Positions 53,964-63,500 of a DNA stretch of 64,000 nucleotides are shown one piece after another. Within the stretch, counting starts at the first letter, position 1, and each line of letters begins with the position of its first letter. The position numbers were made by a program, and so were the translations under genes. The stretch is from Paenibacillus silvestris (GTDB taxonomy: Bacteria; Bacillota; Bacilli; Paenibacillales; NBRC-103111): NCBI RefSeq assembly GCF_009882985.1, contig NZ_WTUZ01000039.1, positions 124,001 through 188,000 on the forward strand. The letters run 5' to 3'. The notes under the pieces were generated by a model that was not told the origin of the DNA, ran no database searches, and worked only from the letters and a program-made list of their open reading frames with translations.

Positions 53964-55019
53964 ATGTTGCAATCCAAAAAAATGCTAGGTACGGTTTTAT
54001 GCAGTTTTCTTGCTATGTCCATCATGGCTGGATGTTCAAACGGAGGGAGCACTTCCTTAACTTCTGCCAATTCCCCGTCCACGGATACCAAAACGGCTGC
54101 AACCACAGCTGCGAAGAAGGAATTTACGGTTGCTGTAGTACCTAAGCTTGTAGGTATTCCTTACTTTAACTCTGCACAAGCAGGCGCTGAACAAGCGGGG
54201 AAGGATTTGGGAATCAAAGTTATTTATACAGGCCCAACGCAAGCGGATGCCGCCCAACAATCGACGTTTATTCAGGATTTGATTACGAAAAAGGTAGACG
54301 CCATTGCCGTTTCAGCTAATGATCCAACAGCGATTGCTCCCGTGCTCAAGAAGGCTCAAGCAGCAGGGATCAAAGTATTAACATGGGATGCAGATGCGCA
54401 AGAAGATTCGCGGGATCTGTTCGTCAGCCAAACAAGTGATGAAGCTTTGGGCAGGCATATTATGGATACGCTTGCGCAACAAATGGGCGAAGAAGGCGAG
54501 TTTGCGATCATTACAGGGTCTCTGACAGCTGGGAACCTGAATACTTGGATGGATTATATGAAGAAGCAAGCTGCTGAAAAGTATCCGAAAATGAAATTAG
54601 ACTCCGTAGTGCCGTGCGATGATGACCAGCAAAAAGCGCTAACACAAGCGCAAAATCTGATCTCTGCGTACCCGAATCTGAAAGGCATTATCGGGAACAG
54701 CTCAGCGGCTGTGCCTGGTGCTGCAGAAGCTGTGAAAAAGGCGAACAAGAATGGTCAAATTAAAGTCGTTGGTTTGTCCACACCGAACCTAATGAAACCG
54801 TATTTGAAAGATAATTCTGCTCAAATGGCCACGTTATGGAGTCCGAAAAAACTTGGTTACTTAACAGTGGCTGCTGCCAAAGATCTGCTAGACGGTAAAA
54901 CGCTGACAGACGGACAAGACATTCCAAATGTAGGTAAAGTATCTATCCAAGGGAAAGTCCTTATCATGGGACAGCCAACCGATTTCACCAAGGATAATGT
55001 GGATCAATACGACTTCTAA
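53964..55019 (+). CDS. RhaS/LsrB-type sugar-binding lipoprotein, probable rhamnose
   Basis: A 351-residue Peripla_BP_4 lipoprotein: signal peptide ending in lipobox MAGC (Cys24), Ser/Thr-rich linker, then FTVAVVPKLVGIPYFNSAQA and KVIYTGPTQADAAQQ, features of the RhaS/LsrB group that binds rhamnose or autoinducer-2. At the position of the AI-2-contacting Asp-Gln pair of LsrB (TVTDQNQW) this protein has TAGNLNTW, which argues against AI-2. With two permeases, an ATPase and a GH78 rhamnosidase downstream, rhamnose is the best guess. GGGAGG precedes the ATG; a hairpin (55038-55067) follows the gene. Confidence 0.85.
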   Translation: MLQSKKMLGTVLCSFLAMSIMAGCSNGGSTSLTSANSPSTDTKTAATTAAKKEFTVAVVPKLVGIPYFNSAQAGAEQAGKDLGIKVIYTGPTQADAAQQSTFIQDLITKKVDAIAVSANDPTAIAPVLKKAQAAGIKVLTWDADAQEDSRDLFVSQTSDEALGRHIMDTLAQQMGEEGEFAIITGSLTAGNLNTWMDYMKKQAAEKYPKMKLDSVVPCDDDQQKALTQAQNLISAYPNLKGIIGNSSAAVPGAAEAVKKANKNGQIKVVGLSTPNLMKPYLKDNSAQMATLWSPKKLGYLTVAAAKDLLDGKTLTDGQDIPNVGKVSIQGKVLIMGQPTDFTKDNVDQYDF

Positions 55020-55037
55020 ATCAACGTATTAGACAAG

Positions 55038-55067
55038 GAATCCCTAATCGTTAGAGGTTAGGGATTC
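55038..55067 (+). promoter_or_regulatory. Intercistronic hairpin after the rhamnose-binding protein
   Basis: GAATCCCTAA and TTAGGGATTC form a perfect 10-bp stem with a 10-base loop, 18 bases after the stop codon and without a U tract. Like the hairpins at 17186 and 44094 it lies just after a binding-protein gene. Confidence 0.5.
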
Positions 55068-55098
55068 TGCCATTATTTGATAGAAAGGGGTGCCTATT

Positions 55099-56634
55099 GT
55101 GACAAATTCATTATGGTTGGAATTAGAAGCTATAACCAAGCAATATCCTGGGGTTAAAGCGCTGGATCAAGTATCGCTGCAAGTAAGAAGGGGGGAAGTT
55201 CACGCAATCGTAGGGGAGAACGGGGCGGGGAAATCCACATTGATTAAAGTGCTGGCAGGGGTCATTCAACCGGATCAGGGCAGAATCATGATTGAAGGCA
55301 AGGAAGTCGCAATCCAGAGTCCAACACAAGCAAGAAAGTTAGGTATCACTGTCATCTATCAAGATCTAAGCTTGTTTCCTAATTTAACCGTAGCAGAAAA
55401 TATCGCCTTAGGAGAAAGTGACGAACAAAGCACTTCGTTCATTTCTTGGAAGAAAATGACTATAAAGGCCCAAGCTGCGTTGGACCGCTTAGGCATAAAG
55501 CTTGATCTGAATGCTAAGCTATCCGAATTATCCGTAGGTAAACAGCAGTTGGTTGCGATTGCGCGAGCTTTAGTTAGCGATTGTAAGCTGTTAATTATGG
55601 ATGAACCTACATCCTCGCTTTCTCGAATGGAAGTTGGATATTTATTTCAGGCTGCAATGGGATTAAAGCGTGATGGCATTGCAATCGTATTTATCGGTCA
55701 TAAATTCGATGAAATTTACAGACTCTGTGACACGGCTACCGTGTTAAGGGATGGACAGTACATAACTTCAGGCTCGCTGAAAGATTTCACGCAGGAAGCT
55801 CTTGTGGAATTGATGGTAGGTCGCAAATTAACGAATTTGTATCACAAAATTCCCGTTCAAATCGGAGACATCTTGCTGCAGGTGAATGGTTTGACCAAAG
55901 CGGGGCAATTCGAGAATATCAGTTTTAGGGTAAGAGCTGGGGAGATTGTCGGCATTACAGGCTTAGTTGGTGCTGGAAGAAGTGAATTGGCTGAATCGAT
56001 ATTCGGTTTGAATCCTCCAGATCAAGGAAGTGTATCTATGAAAGGCGTGCGCATTGATCTGAAGTCGGTGAGCGCATGTATTCATTCCGGTTTGGCACTA
56101 GTGCCAGAAAGCAGACAAATTCAAGGTTTGGCCATGAAATTGTCCATGCAGCACAACACGACGCTTAGCATTATGCAAAGGATTGCCCGCTCTAGGTGGT
56201 TCCTGAAGCCCAAAGATGAGCGATCCATCACGGAAGACTATATTCAGAAGTTGTCGATTCGACCTCCCTACCCTCACATTCAAGTAGATAAGCTAAGCGG
56301 AGGTAATCAGCAAAAGGTCGTTCTTGCCAAATGGATTGCGACCAACCCGTCTGTTCTTATTCTTGATGAGCCTACCAATGGCGTTGATATCGGAGCGAAA
56401 GCTGAAATATATAAAGTAGTCAATGAAATGGTGCAGAAAGGGATTGGTGTGATCCTTATTTCTTCAGAACTACCTGAGATTCTCTCCATGAGCGATCGCA
56501 TTCTGGTCATGTGCGAAGGTAAGCTTGCAGGCGAGTTGGATGCCAAGCATACAACACAAGCTGCCGTCATGAAGCTAGCAGTACCAGGCATCAATAGAGA
56601 AGAAGATGGATCCAAAGATGAGGTGACAGCATGA
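55099..56634 (+). CDS. RhaT-like (CUT2) sugar ABC ATPase
   Basis: A 511-residue duplicated ATPase: first half with Walker A GENGAGKST (39-47), signature LSVGKQQLVAIARA and Walker B LLIMDEPTSS; second half with degenerate Walker A GLVGAGRSE, signature LSGGNQQKVVLAKW and Walker B VLILDEPTNG. Same class as the ATPase at 44168 but clearly a different orthologue. The GTG at 55099 is favoured because GAAAGGGG ends 8 bases upstream; GTG at 55090 overlaps that site. The stop overlaps the next start by ATGA. Confidence 0.92.
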   Translation: MTNSLWLELEAITKQYPGVKALDQVSLQVRRGEVHAIVGENGAGKSTLIKVLAGVIQPDQGRIMIEGKEVAIQSPTQARKLGITVIYQDLSLFPNLTVAENIALGESDEQSTSFISWKKMTIKAQAALDRLGIKLDLNAKLSELSVGKQQLVAIARALVSDCKLLIMDEPTSSLSRMEVGYLFQAAMGLKRDGIAIVFIGHKFDEIYRLCDTATVLRDGQYITSGSLKDFTQEALVELMVGRKLTNLYHKIPVQIGDILLQVNGLTKAGQFENISFRVRAGEIVGITGLVGAGRSELAESIFGLNPPDQGSVSMKGVRIDLKSVSACIHSGLALVPESRQIQGLAMKLSMQHNTTLSIMQRIARSRWFLKPKDERSITEDYIQKLSIRPPYPHIQVDKLSGGNQQKVVLAKWIATNPSVLILDEPTNGVDIGAKAEIYKVVNEMVQKGIGVILISSELPEILSMSDRILVMCEGKLAGELDAKHTTQAAVMKLAVPGINREEDGSKDEVTA

Positions 56635-57590
56635 TGAAGCGATTACTTACAAGTAGAGAGTTCGGCGTTGCTCTATTACTCATTCTAGTCACACTCATTA
56701 TGACAATGATAACGCCGAATTTTCTGACCTCAAGTAATGTAACGAATATCCTGATTACGAATTCCGTCCTCGGCATTATGTCCGTAGGAATGACGATCGT
56801 CATTCTAACAGGAGGGATCGACGTTTCTGTCGCCGCCATCCTAGCTGTGTCATCTGTCATTGTAGCCAAATATGTCATCTCAACAGGTGCTAATCTCTAT
56901 ATGGCATTTCTCATTGGTGCTGGTTGCGGACTTGTTCTAGGATTACTCAATTCCTTATTTATTGTGTACGGGAAAATTCCCGCTATCATTGTCACGTTAG
57001 GAACGATGGGGATCTTCCGGGGAACGATTCTGCAAGTGACGAATGGGGAATGGATTGTTGGGTTCCCGGCATGGTACAGCAATTTAAATGCACAGAAGGT
57101 TGTGGGATTGCCGCTGTCTTTTCTTATTTTTCTGGGAATTGCCCTCATCAGCGGATTCCTCTTGCGATACACGAGAATCGGCAGACAAATTTATGCCTTT
57201 GGTGGAAATGAGGAGTCGGCCGTACGTATCGGTATTAGGGTCAAAAGACTGCAAATTTTTGTGTACATGTACATGGGTTTAATCTGTGGGGTGGCGTCTG
57301 TCGTTTATGGTGCCATACAAGGCAGTGTTCAGCCTAATGCGGCAGTAGGATTTGAGTTAAGCATAGTCGCAGCGGTAGTTGTTGGAGGTGTCAATATTAT
57401 GGGAGGAAGCGGATCAGTGCTTGGAACCGTACTAGGCGTTATGTTCCTTGGTCTGATCAACAATGCGCTGGTGCTGGCTCATGTTGAAACATATTGGCAG
57501 AATGTTGTTGTTGGCATGGTCATTTTGCTCGCCATTTCGGTAGATGTCCTTAATCGCAAAGTGAAGCTCACGAGGAGGGCCAGAGCATGA
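56631..57590 (+). CDS. RhaP/LsrC-like sugar ABC permease
   Basis: A 319-residue BPD_transp_2 permease: VLGIMSVGMTIVILTGGIDV, LGLLNSLFIVYGKIPAIIVT, IGRQIYAFGGNEESAVRIGI and FELSIVAAVVVGGVNIMGG. Two different permeases in tandem, rather than one, distinguish rhamnose and AI-2 importers from the ribose type at 45721. ATGA overlaps join it to the ATPase before and the second permease after. Confidence 0.92.
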   Translation: MMKRLLTSREFGVALLLILVTLIMTMITPNFLTSSNVTNILITNSVLGIMSVGMTIVILTGGIDVSVAAILAVSSVIVAKYVISTGANLYMAFLIGAGCGLVLGLLNSLFIVYGKIPAIIVTLGTMGIFRGTILQVTNGEWIVGFPAWYSNLNAQKVVGLPLSFLIFLGIALISGFLLRYTRIGRQIYAFGGNEESAVRIGIRVKRLQIFVYMYMGLICGVASVVYGAIQGSVQPNAAVGFELSIVAAVVVGGVNIMGGSGSVLGTVLGVMFLGLINNALVLAHVETYWQNVVVGMVILLAISVDVLNRKVKLTRRARA

Positions 57591-58570
57591 AACCTAAGAA
57601 CTGGCTTACGAATGAAATGCTGCTTCTCCTGCTGCTGCTTGCTCTTCTTGTCTTTTTGGGCTTGCAAAGTGATGTGTTTCTGACAGTGGACAATTTATTA
57701 TCGGTAACCGTGCAGCTGGCAGAATTGGGGATTTTGTCACTCGGTATGACATTGATTATTCTAACGGCAGGCATTGATCTTTCATTAGGAAATCTAGTAG
57801 GTCTTCTGGCTGTCGTTACCGGATATTTGCTTAATAAAGGCCTGCCGATTCTCATTGTTATTCCGCTTGTACTTGTGGTTGCCGTATGTTGTGGATTATT
57901 TAATGGATTTTTTGTGGCCAAATTAAAGATTTCGCCAATCCTGGTTACCTTGGCAACGATGACTTTCTTTAACGGCATTGCGCTCGTTTTGAGTAAAGGT
58001 AAGGCATTTTCCGGATTTTCAGAATCTTTCTATTTATGGGGACAAGGATCAATTTTCCGAATCCCTGTACAATCCATTATTCTAATTGTTTTAGTCATCC
58101 TCATGTGCCTGATCATGGCTTATACCCCATGGGGACGCTCCGTTTACGCGATTGGAAGCAGTGAGAAGTCGGCCAAATTCTCGGGCATCCAGGTGACCAA
58201 GGTGTTAATTGGGGTCTATGTGATTGCAGCCGTGCTGGCAGGAATTGTGGCGATCATTATGACATCCCGCGTTGCAACAGCTCGAGCTGATATGGGATCT
58301 ATTTATTTGATGCAGAGCATATCTGCTGTTGTGCTTGGGGGGACTGTTCTCTCCGGAGGCAAAGGGAAAATGATCGGAACGATGCTGGGGTGCTGTATCT
58401 TTGCCGTTCTGTCCAATGGCTTGAATCTCTTGAGTGTGGCTCCATTTATAAAAGATGTGATTCAAGGCAGTATTCTAATTCTCGTTTTATTGATTCAGCA
58501 TGCCATGGGCTTCCGCAAGTTGGCTTCTTGGGGAAAATGGATTAAACCATCCATTAGCAAAGGTGTGTAA
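57587..58570 (+). CDS. RhaQ/LsrD-like sugar ABC permease
   Basis: A 327-residue BPD_transp_2 permease: LGILSLGMTLIILTAGIDLS, CGLFNGFFVAKLKISPILVT, WGRSVYAIGSSEKSAKFSGI and SISAVVLGGTVLSGGKGKM. It pairs with the previous protein to form the heteromeric channel of the importer. It overlaps that gene by 4 bases. The kinase gene begins 47 bp downstream, so the kinase may be the last gene of the importer transcript. Confidence 0.92.
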   Translation: MKPKNWLTNEMLLLLLLLALLVFLGLQSDVFLTVDNLLSVTVQLAELGILSLGMTLIILTAGIDLSLGNLVGLLAVVTGYLLNKGLPILIVIPLVLVVAVCCGLFNGFFVAKLKISPILVTLATMTFFNGIALVLSKGKAFSGFSESFYLWGQGSIFRIPVQSIILIVLVILMCLIMAYTPWGRSVYAIGSSEKSAKFSGIQVTKVLIGVYVIAAVLAGIVAIIMTSRVATARADMGSIYLMQSISAVVLGGTVLSGGKGKMIGTMLGCCIFAVLSNGLNLLSVAPFIKDVIQGSILILVLLIQHAMGFRKLASWGKWIKPSISKGV

Positions 58571-58617
58571 CAAAGTTTTCTTATCAAAGTCTCACGCGGA
58601 AGCAGGTGGAAGGTAAG

Positions 58618-60378
58618 ATGAAGAAGATTCCGATAAAATTTCGCACGAAATTATTTATCACCTATCTGACGCTCGTATCCTTCCCGCTTTTGTTTCTAGG
58701 ATATTTTTCCTATCAACAGTATGTCGAGTCGATCGAAAAAAATGTAGGGGAATATGTACCTGCCCTCTTAACACAGTCCAACTTCAACATGGATAAGTAT
58801 ATGTCGGAGCTATACGCAACACCTGACGTTATTGCTAGATCGAATGAAGTCATGGCTATCCTGCGGAAGAAACAGTCTGGATCTACTTCATCCAGCGAGC
58901 AGGATGCTTTTTTTGTGCAATCGTATCTGGCAAGCAACATCGTAAACGGCAGACATCAAGATGTCATTGCTGTTTTTGTGCAATCCGGCAGCCGTGTCTA
59001 TTCAAGCTCACGATTGAGTTTTGTTGGGAGCGCTTTTTTACAAGACAAAAACCCGTTTCAACAGGAAATGGATCTGCAAGGGAAGCCATGGTTTCTTCCA
59101 CCCGGTCAGCAAAAGTTAGTTTTTAAAGATAATCCGAACTATATTTCCATCTATAAACAAATCTACGATACGGATAATATGATTCCGCTTTGTACGGTGC
59201 TGCTCATAGTCAATCTCAGTGAAATTTCCAAAATATGCGATCTGATCCCGTTTTCAACCGACGGTATGTTGTTTATTACGAACAAGCTGGGCCAAATCGT
59301 CTATCATAACGATAAAAATTTAATCGGAAAAAGCACATGGGAGTCCTCCGCTTTGCCTCTGGAGAACGGTACGGTTGTAAGGGAAGTCAATCATTCGCGC
59401 ATGCTTGTCAGTGCTAATCATTCTACCTATACGGATTGGACATTGGTCACGATTAATCCAATAAAAGAATTAACCAAAGAAACAATCTGGATTCGTAATG
59501 TTACTATTGCTATTTTTTCAATTTGTTTAATTATCGTCATCATCGTATCTGCCGTTGTTTCACAAACGGTGACGAGCCCCATTCGAACTCTGCAGAGACT
59601 TATGAGGAAAGTGGAGAAGGGGAATTTCGATGTTTCCTTTCCCATCCATCAGAAAGATGAAATCGGAGAACTCGGCTATAGCTTTAATCATATGGTCCAG
59701 CGCATTCAAGAGCTGGTGCAGAAGGTGTATCAGGTTGAGATCCGCCAAAGGGAAGCTGAATTGGCTGCGTTGCAGAATCAAATCAGCCCTCACTTTCTAT
59801 ACAATACGCTGGAATCTATTCAAATGGTTATTGAAGGAGAGGATCAGGAGAAGGCATCAAGCATGATTTCCGCCTTAAGCAGAATGCTCCGCTTTGCCGC
59901 CAAGAGAGGGGATATCGTCCAAATTGGAGACGAGATTAAGCATGTATCCGATTATCTCTATATTCAGCAATTAAGGTATGGCAGCAGATGTTCCTACCTT
60001 ATAGATGTCAGCCCTGGCATGGAGCTATATTACACGCCTAAGTTTATGCTGCAGCCTCTCGTCGAAAATTCGATTCGACATGTTGTTGAGAAAAGCAATT
60101 CGCCAACAAACATCCATATTGAGATAAAAGGTGTCGATTTAGGTATTCAAATCATCATTTCAGACAATGGTGCCGGTATTTCTGAAGAGTTGCTGCAACT
60201 ACTTAGAGATAGACTTAAGGATACGACGCAAGAATATGCTGCTGGCGGTATTGGATTAATCAATGTACATAGTCGCGTCCACTTCATGTATGGATCTAAT
60301 TATGGCATTCAAATGGAGAGCTCAAAAGGGCAGGGGACTAAGATGTCTGTTCTGATCCCATACCTTCAATTTCCATAG
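58618..60378 (+). CDS. YesM-like sensor histidine kinase 4 (no partner regulator)
   Basis: A 586-residue kinase with the same architecture as kinase 3 at 50317: N-terminal helix, dCache-like domain, second helix (about 292-314), HAMP, His_kinase and HATPase_c (SDNGAGISEE). Phospho-acceptor His392 lies in ISPHFLYNT, where Ser replaces the Asn found in the other kinases of the window. No response regulator gene adjoins it; the next gene is the rhamnosidase. It probably signals to the YesN protein at 52088. GGAAGG at 58608-58613 supports the ATG at 58618 over a GTG at 58606. Confidence 0.9.
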   Translation: MKKIPIKFRTKLFITYLTLVSFPLLFLGYFSYQQYVESIEKNVGEYVPALLTQSNFNMDKYMSELYATPDVIARSNEVMAILRKKQSGSTSSSEQDAFFVQSYLASNIVNGRHQDVIAVFVQSGSRVYSSSRLSFVGSAFLQDKNPFQQEMDLQGKPWFLPPGQQKLVFKDNPNYISIYKQIYDTDNMIPLCTVLLIVNLSEISKICDLIPFSTDGMLFITNKLGQIVYHNDKNLIGKSTWESSALPLENGTVVREVNHSRMLVSANHSTYTDWTLVTINPIKELTKETIWIRNVTIAIFSICLIIVIIVSAVVSQTVTSPIRTLQRLMRKVEKGNFDVSFPIHQKDEIGELGYSFNHMVQRIQELVQKVYQVEIRQREAELAALQNQISPHFLYNTLESIQMVIEGEDQEKASSMISALSRMLRFAAKRGDIVQIGDEIKHVSDYLYIQQLRYGSRCSYLIDVSPGMELYYTPKFMLQPLVENSIRHVVEKSNSPTNIHIEIKGVDLGIQIIISDNGAGISEELLQLLRDRLKDTTQEYAAGGIGLINVHSRVHFMYGSNYGIQMESSKGQGTKMSVLIPYLQFP

Positions 60379-60410
60379 ATTTACCTTAATCAAGAGATAA
60401 AGAATAGACA

Positions 60411-60462
60411 CCTATTCCAAAGATTGGATGCCTATTCAGTGGTAAAACCATTACCCTATAAT
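60411..60462 (+). promoter_or_regulatory. Candidate activator-dependent promoter of the rhamnosidase gene
   Basis: CCTATTC occurs at 60411-60417 and again at 60431-60437, starts exactly 20 bp apart, followed by a perfect TATAAT at 60457-60462. The second copy overlaps the expected -35 position, where no -35 box is present, as in class II AraC-type activation. GGTAAAACCATTACC between them (60441-60455) is a further imperfect dyad. Confidence 0.45.
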
Positions 60463-60521
60463 AAAAGCAAGATGACGAAAGTTATTCGAAAGAGAAACTA
60501 GTATAGCGGAGGTAAATAATC

Positions 60522-63500
60522 ATGGCGAGCCAACGTACGAAGCAAAACAAGTTCAAAAAGAGAGCGCTATCATCGTTGCTGATCTTCTCGATGTTACCCA
60601 CGATGTTAGTGCCGGCGACGACATTTGCGAGTGAGAGCGAAGCTCCCAGCACGGCGAATGTTGCTGACACCACGTTTCGAGTCAAGAATTTAAAGACCGA
60701 GCAAGCGGTCAATCCATTAGGACTCGATACGTTAAAACCACGGTTGAGTTGGCAGATGGGATCTGATGCACGTTCGCAGAAGCAGACAGCCTATCAAGTG
60801 CTGGTGGCATCAACGCCAGAGCTGCTTTCACAGGATCAAGGCGATGTATGGGATAGTGGGAAGTTGCTATCTGATCAATCCGCGAACGTAGCGTATGCGG
60901 GCGAGGAACTGCAAACGAGTCACCGTTATTACTGGAAGGTACGGATATGGGATAAAGACGACCAAATGTCCGATTGGAGTGTGCAGGCTTGGTGGGAGAT
61001 GGGATTGCTGAAGCCTTCCGATTGGCAGGCGAGCTGGATTACAGTCCCCAATGAGCAAATACCTAATAACCGCAAATATTCGATCGATCTCGATTTTACG
61101 ATCTTAGAAGCTGCTGCCGGATTTGTTTTCGGCTCACAAGATTCATCCCATTTTTATATGTGGCAGATTAATGTAAAAGATAAGCCATATGCTCAATTTA
61201 GACCGCATAAATGGAATCCTAATCCTAGTGTAATTAAAGAAAAAAACATTTCTTCTATAATCCCGGATGCGGCAAAGTTAAATACAGCACATCATATGAA
61301 AATAGATGTGAACGGCGATCAAATATCAACGTATGTAGACCAACAATTAATAGATACCTTGCAGGATAGTAGTTTTTCACTCGGGAAAATTGGTTTCAGA
61401 CAGCATAAGGATAACTTAACTAATGAGCGTGCGAGTTTCGATAATATTAAGATTAAAGATGAAAATGGAAACTCACTGTTTACGGAAGATTTTTCAAATC
61501 CTGATGAGAACGCTTTCGGCGCTGGAAAGATTGAAAACGGTCAATTAGTGCTGGGTGAATTGGCAAGTGATCTTGTCATTAAGCAGAGTGAAAGGCACGT
61601 ACCGCAGCTTCGCAAAGCTTTTACAATTACGAAACCTGTGAAGAAAGCGACTGTATACGCGACTGCGCTCGGTTTATATGAGTTAAGCATGAACGGACAT
61701 CGTGTCGGTGTAGATCATCTATCCCCAGGCTGGACGGATTATAATCAATTCGTTCAATACCAAAGTTATGATGTGACTGGGATGCTCGAAAGTGGCAACA
61801 ATGCGCTCGGAGCATTGCTTGGAGACGGTTGGTATTCCGGGCATGTAGCGATGGCTGGTGAACATGTGTATGGCCAGAAACCAGAAATGCTTCTTCAGAT
61901 GAATGTAGAGTATCAGGATGGAACGAAAGATCAGATCGTATCGGATGCCTCTTGGAAAATTTCCACAGCTGGACCCATCGTGACTTCGGATTTATTGATG
62001 GGGGAAACCTATGATGCCCGGAATGAACTGCAAGCATGGGATAAACCTGGGTACAATGATACAGATTGGATCGCGGCAGGGACTGTGAATGATTTTAAAG
62101 GCAAGCTGATTGCGCAAGTAGGTCCGACAGTTCAGGCGGCTGAGGAGTTAAAGCCTAAAGTAATAACCGTACCGACTCCCGGAACTTATATCTTGGATTT
62201 GGGGCAAAATATGGTAGGCTGGGCTCGCTTACAAGTGAACGGACCTGCTGGATCTAAAGTGAAGATGCGTTTCGGTGAAATGTTGAATGATGATGGCACC
62301 CTCTACACGGCTAACTTACGAACCGCGAAGCAGACGGATGAATATACGCTTAAAGGCGGTGGGAATGAAGTTTATGAACCGCATTTTACGTTCCATGGTT
62401 TCCGGTATGTGGAGCTAACTGGATATCCGGGCGTTCCGACGCTAGATAGTATCACAGGTGTGGTGGTCCATTCAAATACGGAGCCGACGGGAACATTTGA
62501 GTCATCGAACAGTATGGTGAATCAGTTGTATAGTAATATCGTATGGGGGCAAAAAGGCAACTTCTTAAGCGTTCCGACAGATTGCCCACAGCGCGATGAG
62601 AGAATGGGCTGGACGGGAGACGCCCAGATTTTTGCCCGAACCGCAAGTTACAACATGAACACGATGACCTTTTTTGAAAAATACATGCGAGACATGATGT
62701 CAGGCCAAGGTTCTGATGGTGCCTACCCTGACGTTGCCCCTTATCTTTCAATCGTCGGAAGAGGGAATAATGCCTGGGGCGATGCCGGTGTTATTGTTCC
62801 ATGGACCGTATATTTAATGAACAACGACAAGCGTGTCATAGAAGATAATTATGCTTCGATGGTCAAATGGATTGATTATTTGAAAACGAACAGCAGCGGA
62901 CTCATTCGGCCAGAGGGTGGTTTCGGCGATTGGCTTAACGTTGACGACAACACACCTACAGATGTTGTGAATACCGCTTATTTTGCCTATAGTACCATGT
63001 TGATGTCCAAGATGGCGAAAGTCATTGGTAACAATGCGGATGCGCAGAAATATGAAACCTTGTTTAACGATATTAGAACAGCGTTCAATCAAAGGTTTGT
63101 CGATAAAGACGGACACATCAAAGGTGAAACGCAAACCGGCTATGTATTGGCACTTCAAATGAACTTACTTCCTGAGGATAAACAACCCCTTGCGGCCAAA
63201 TACCTTGTAGATAAAATTAAGGGACGGGATTGGCATCTATCAACAGGATTTCTAGGTGTAGGCTACTTGCTTCCTGTGCTCACCAAGGCTGGTTACTCGG
63301 AAGTTGCGTATCATTTGCTTACGAATGACACGTACCCTTCATGGGGCTACAGCATCAAAAACGGTGCGACAACGATATGGGAACGATGGAACTCCTATAC
63401 CAAAGAAGGCGGCTTCGGCGATGTGGGCATGAATTCATTCAATCACTATTCGTTAGGTTCCGTTGGCGAATGGATGTACCGCTTTGCTGCGGGGATTGAA

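Noticed and set aside
53964-58570. Lsr autoinducer-2 uptake system
   Set aside because: Neighbouring rhamnosidase, loss of the Asp-Gln ligand pair, and absence of lsrK/lsrF/lsrG favour rhamnose import.
61627-62037. Minus-strand open frame inside the rhamnosidase gene
   Set aside because: It lies wholly within the well-supported GH78 frame on the plus strand and has no family features.
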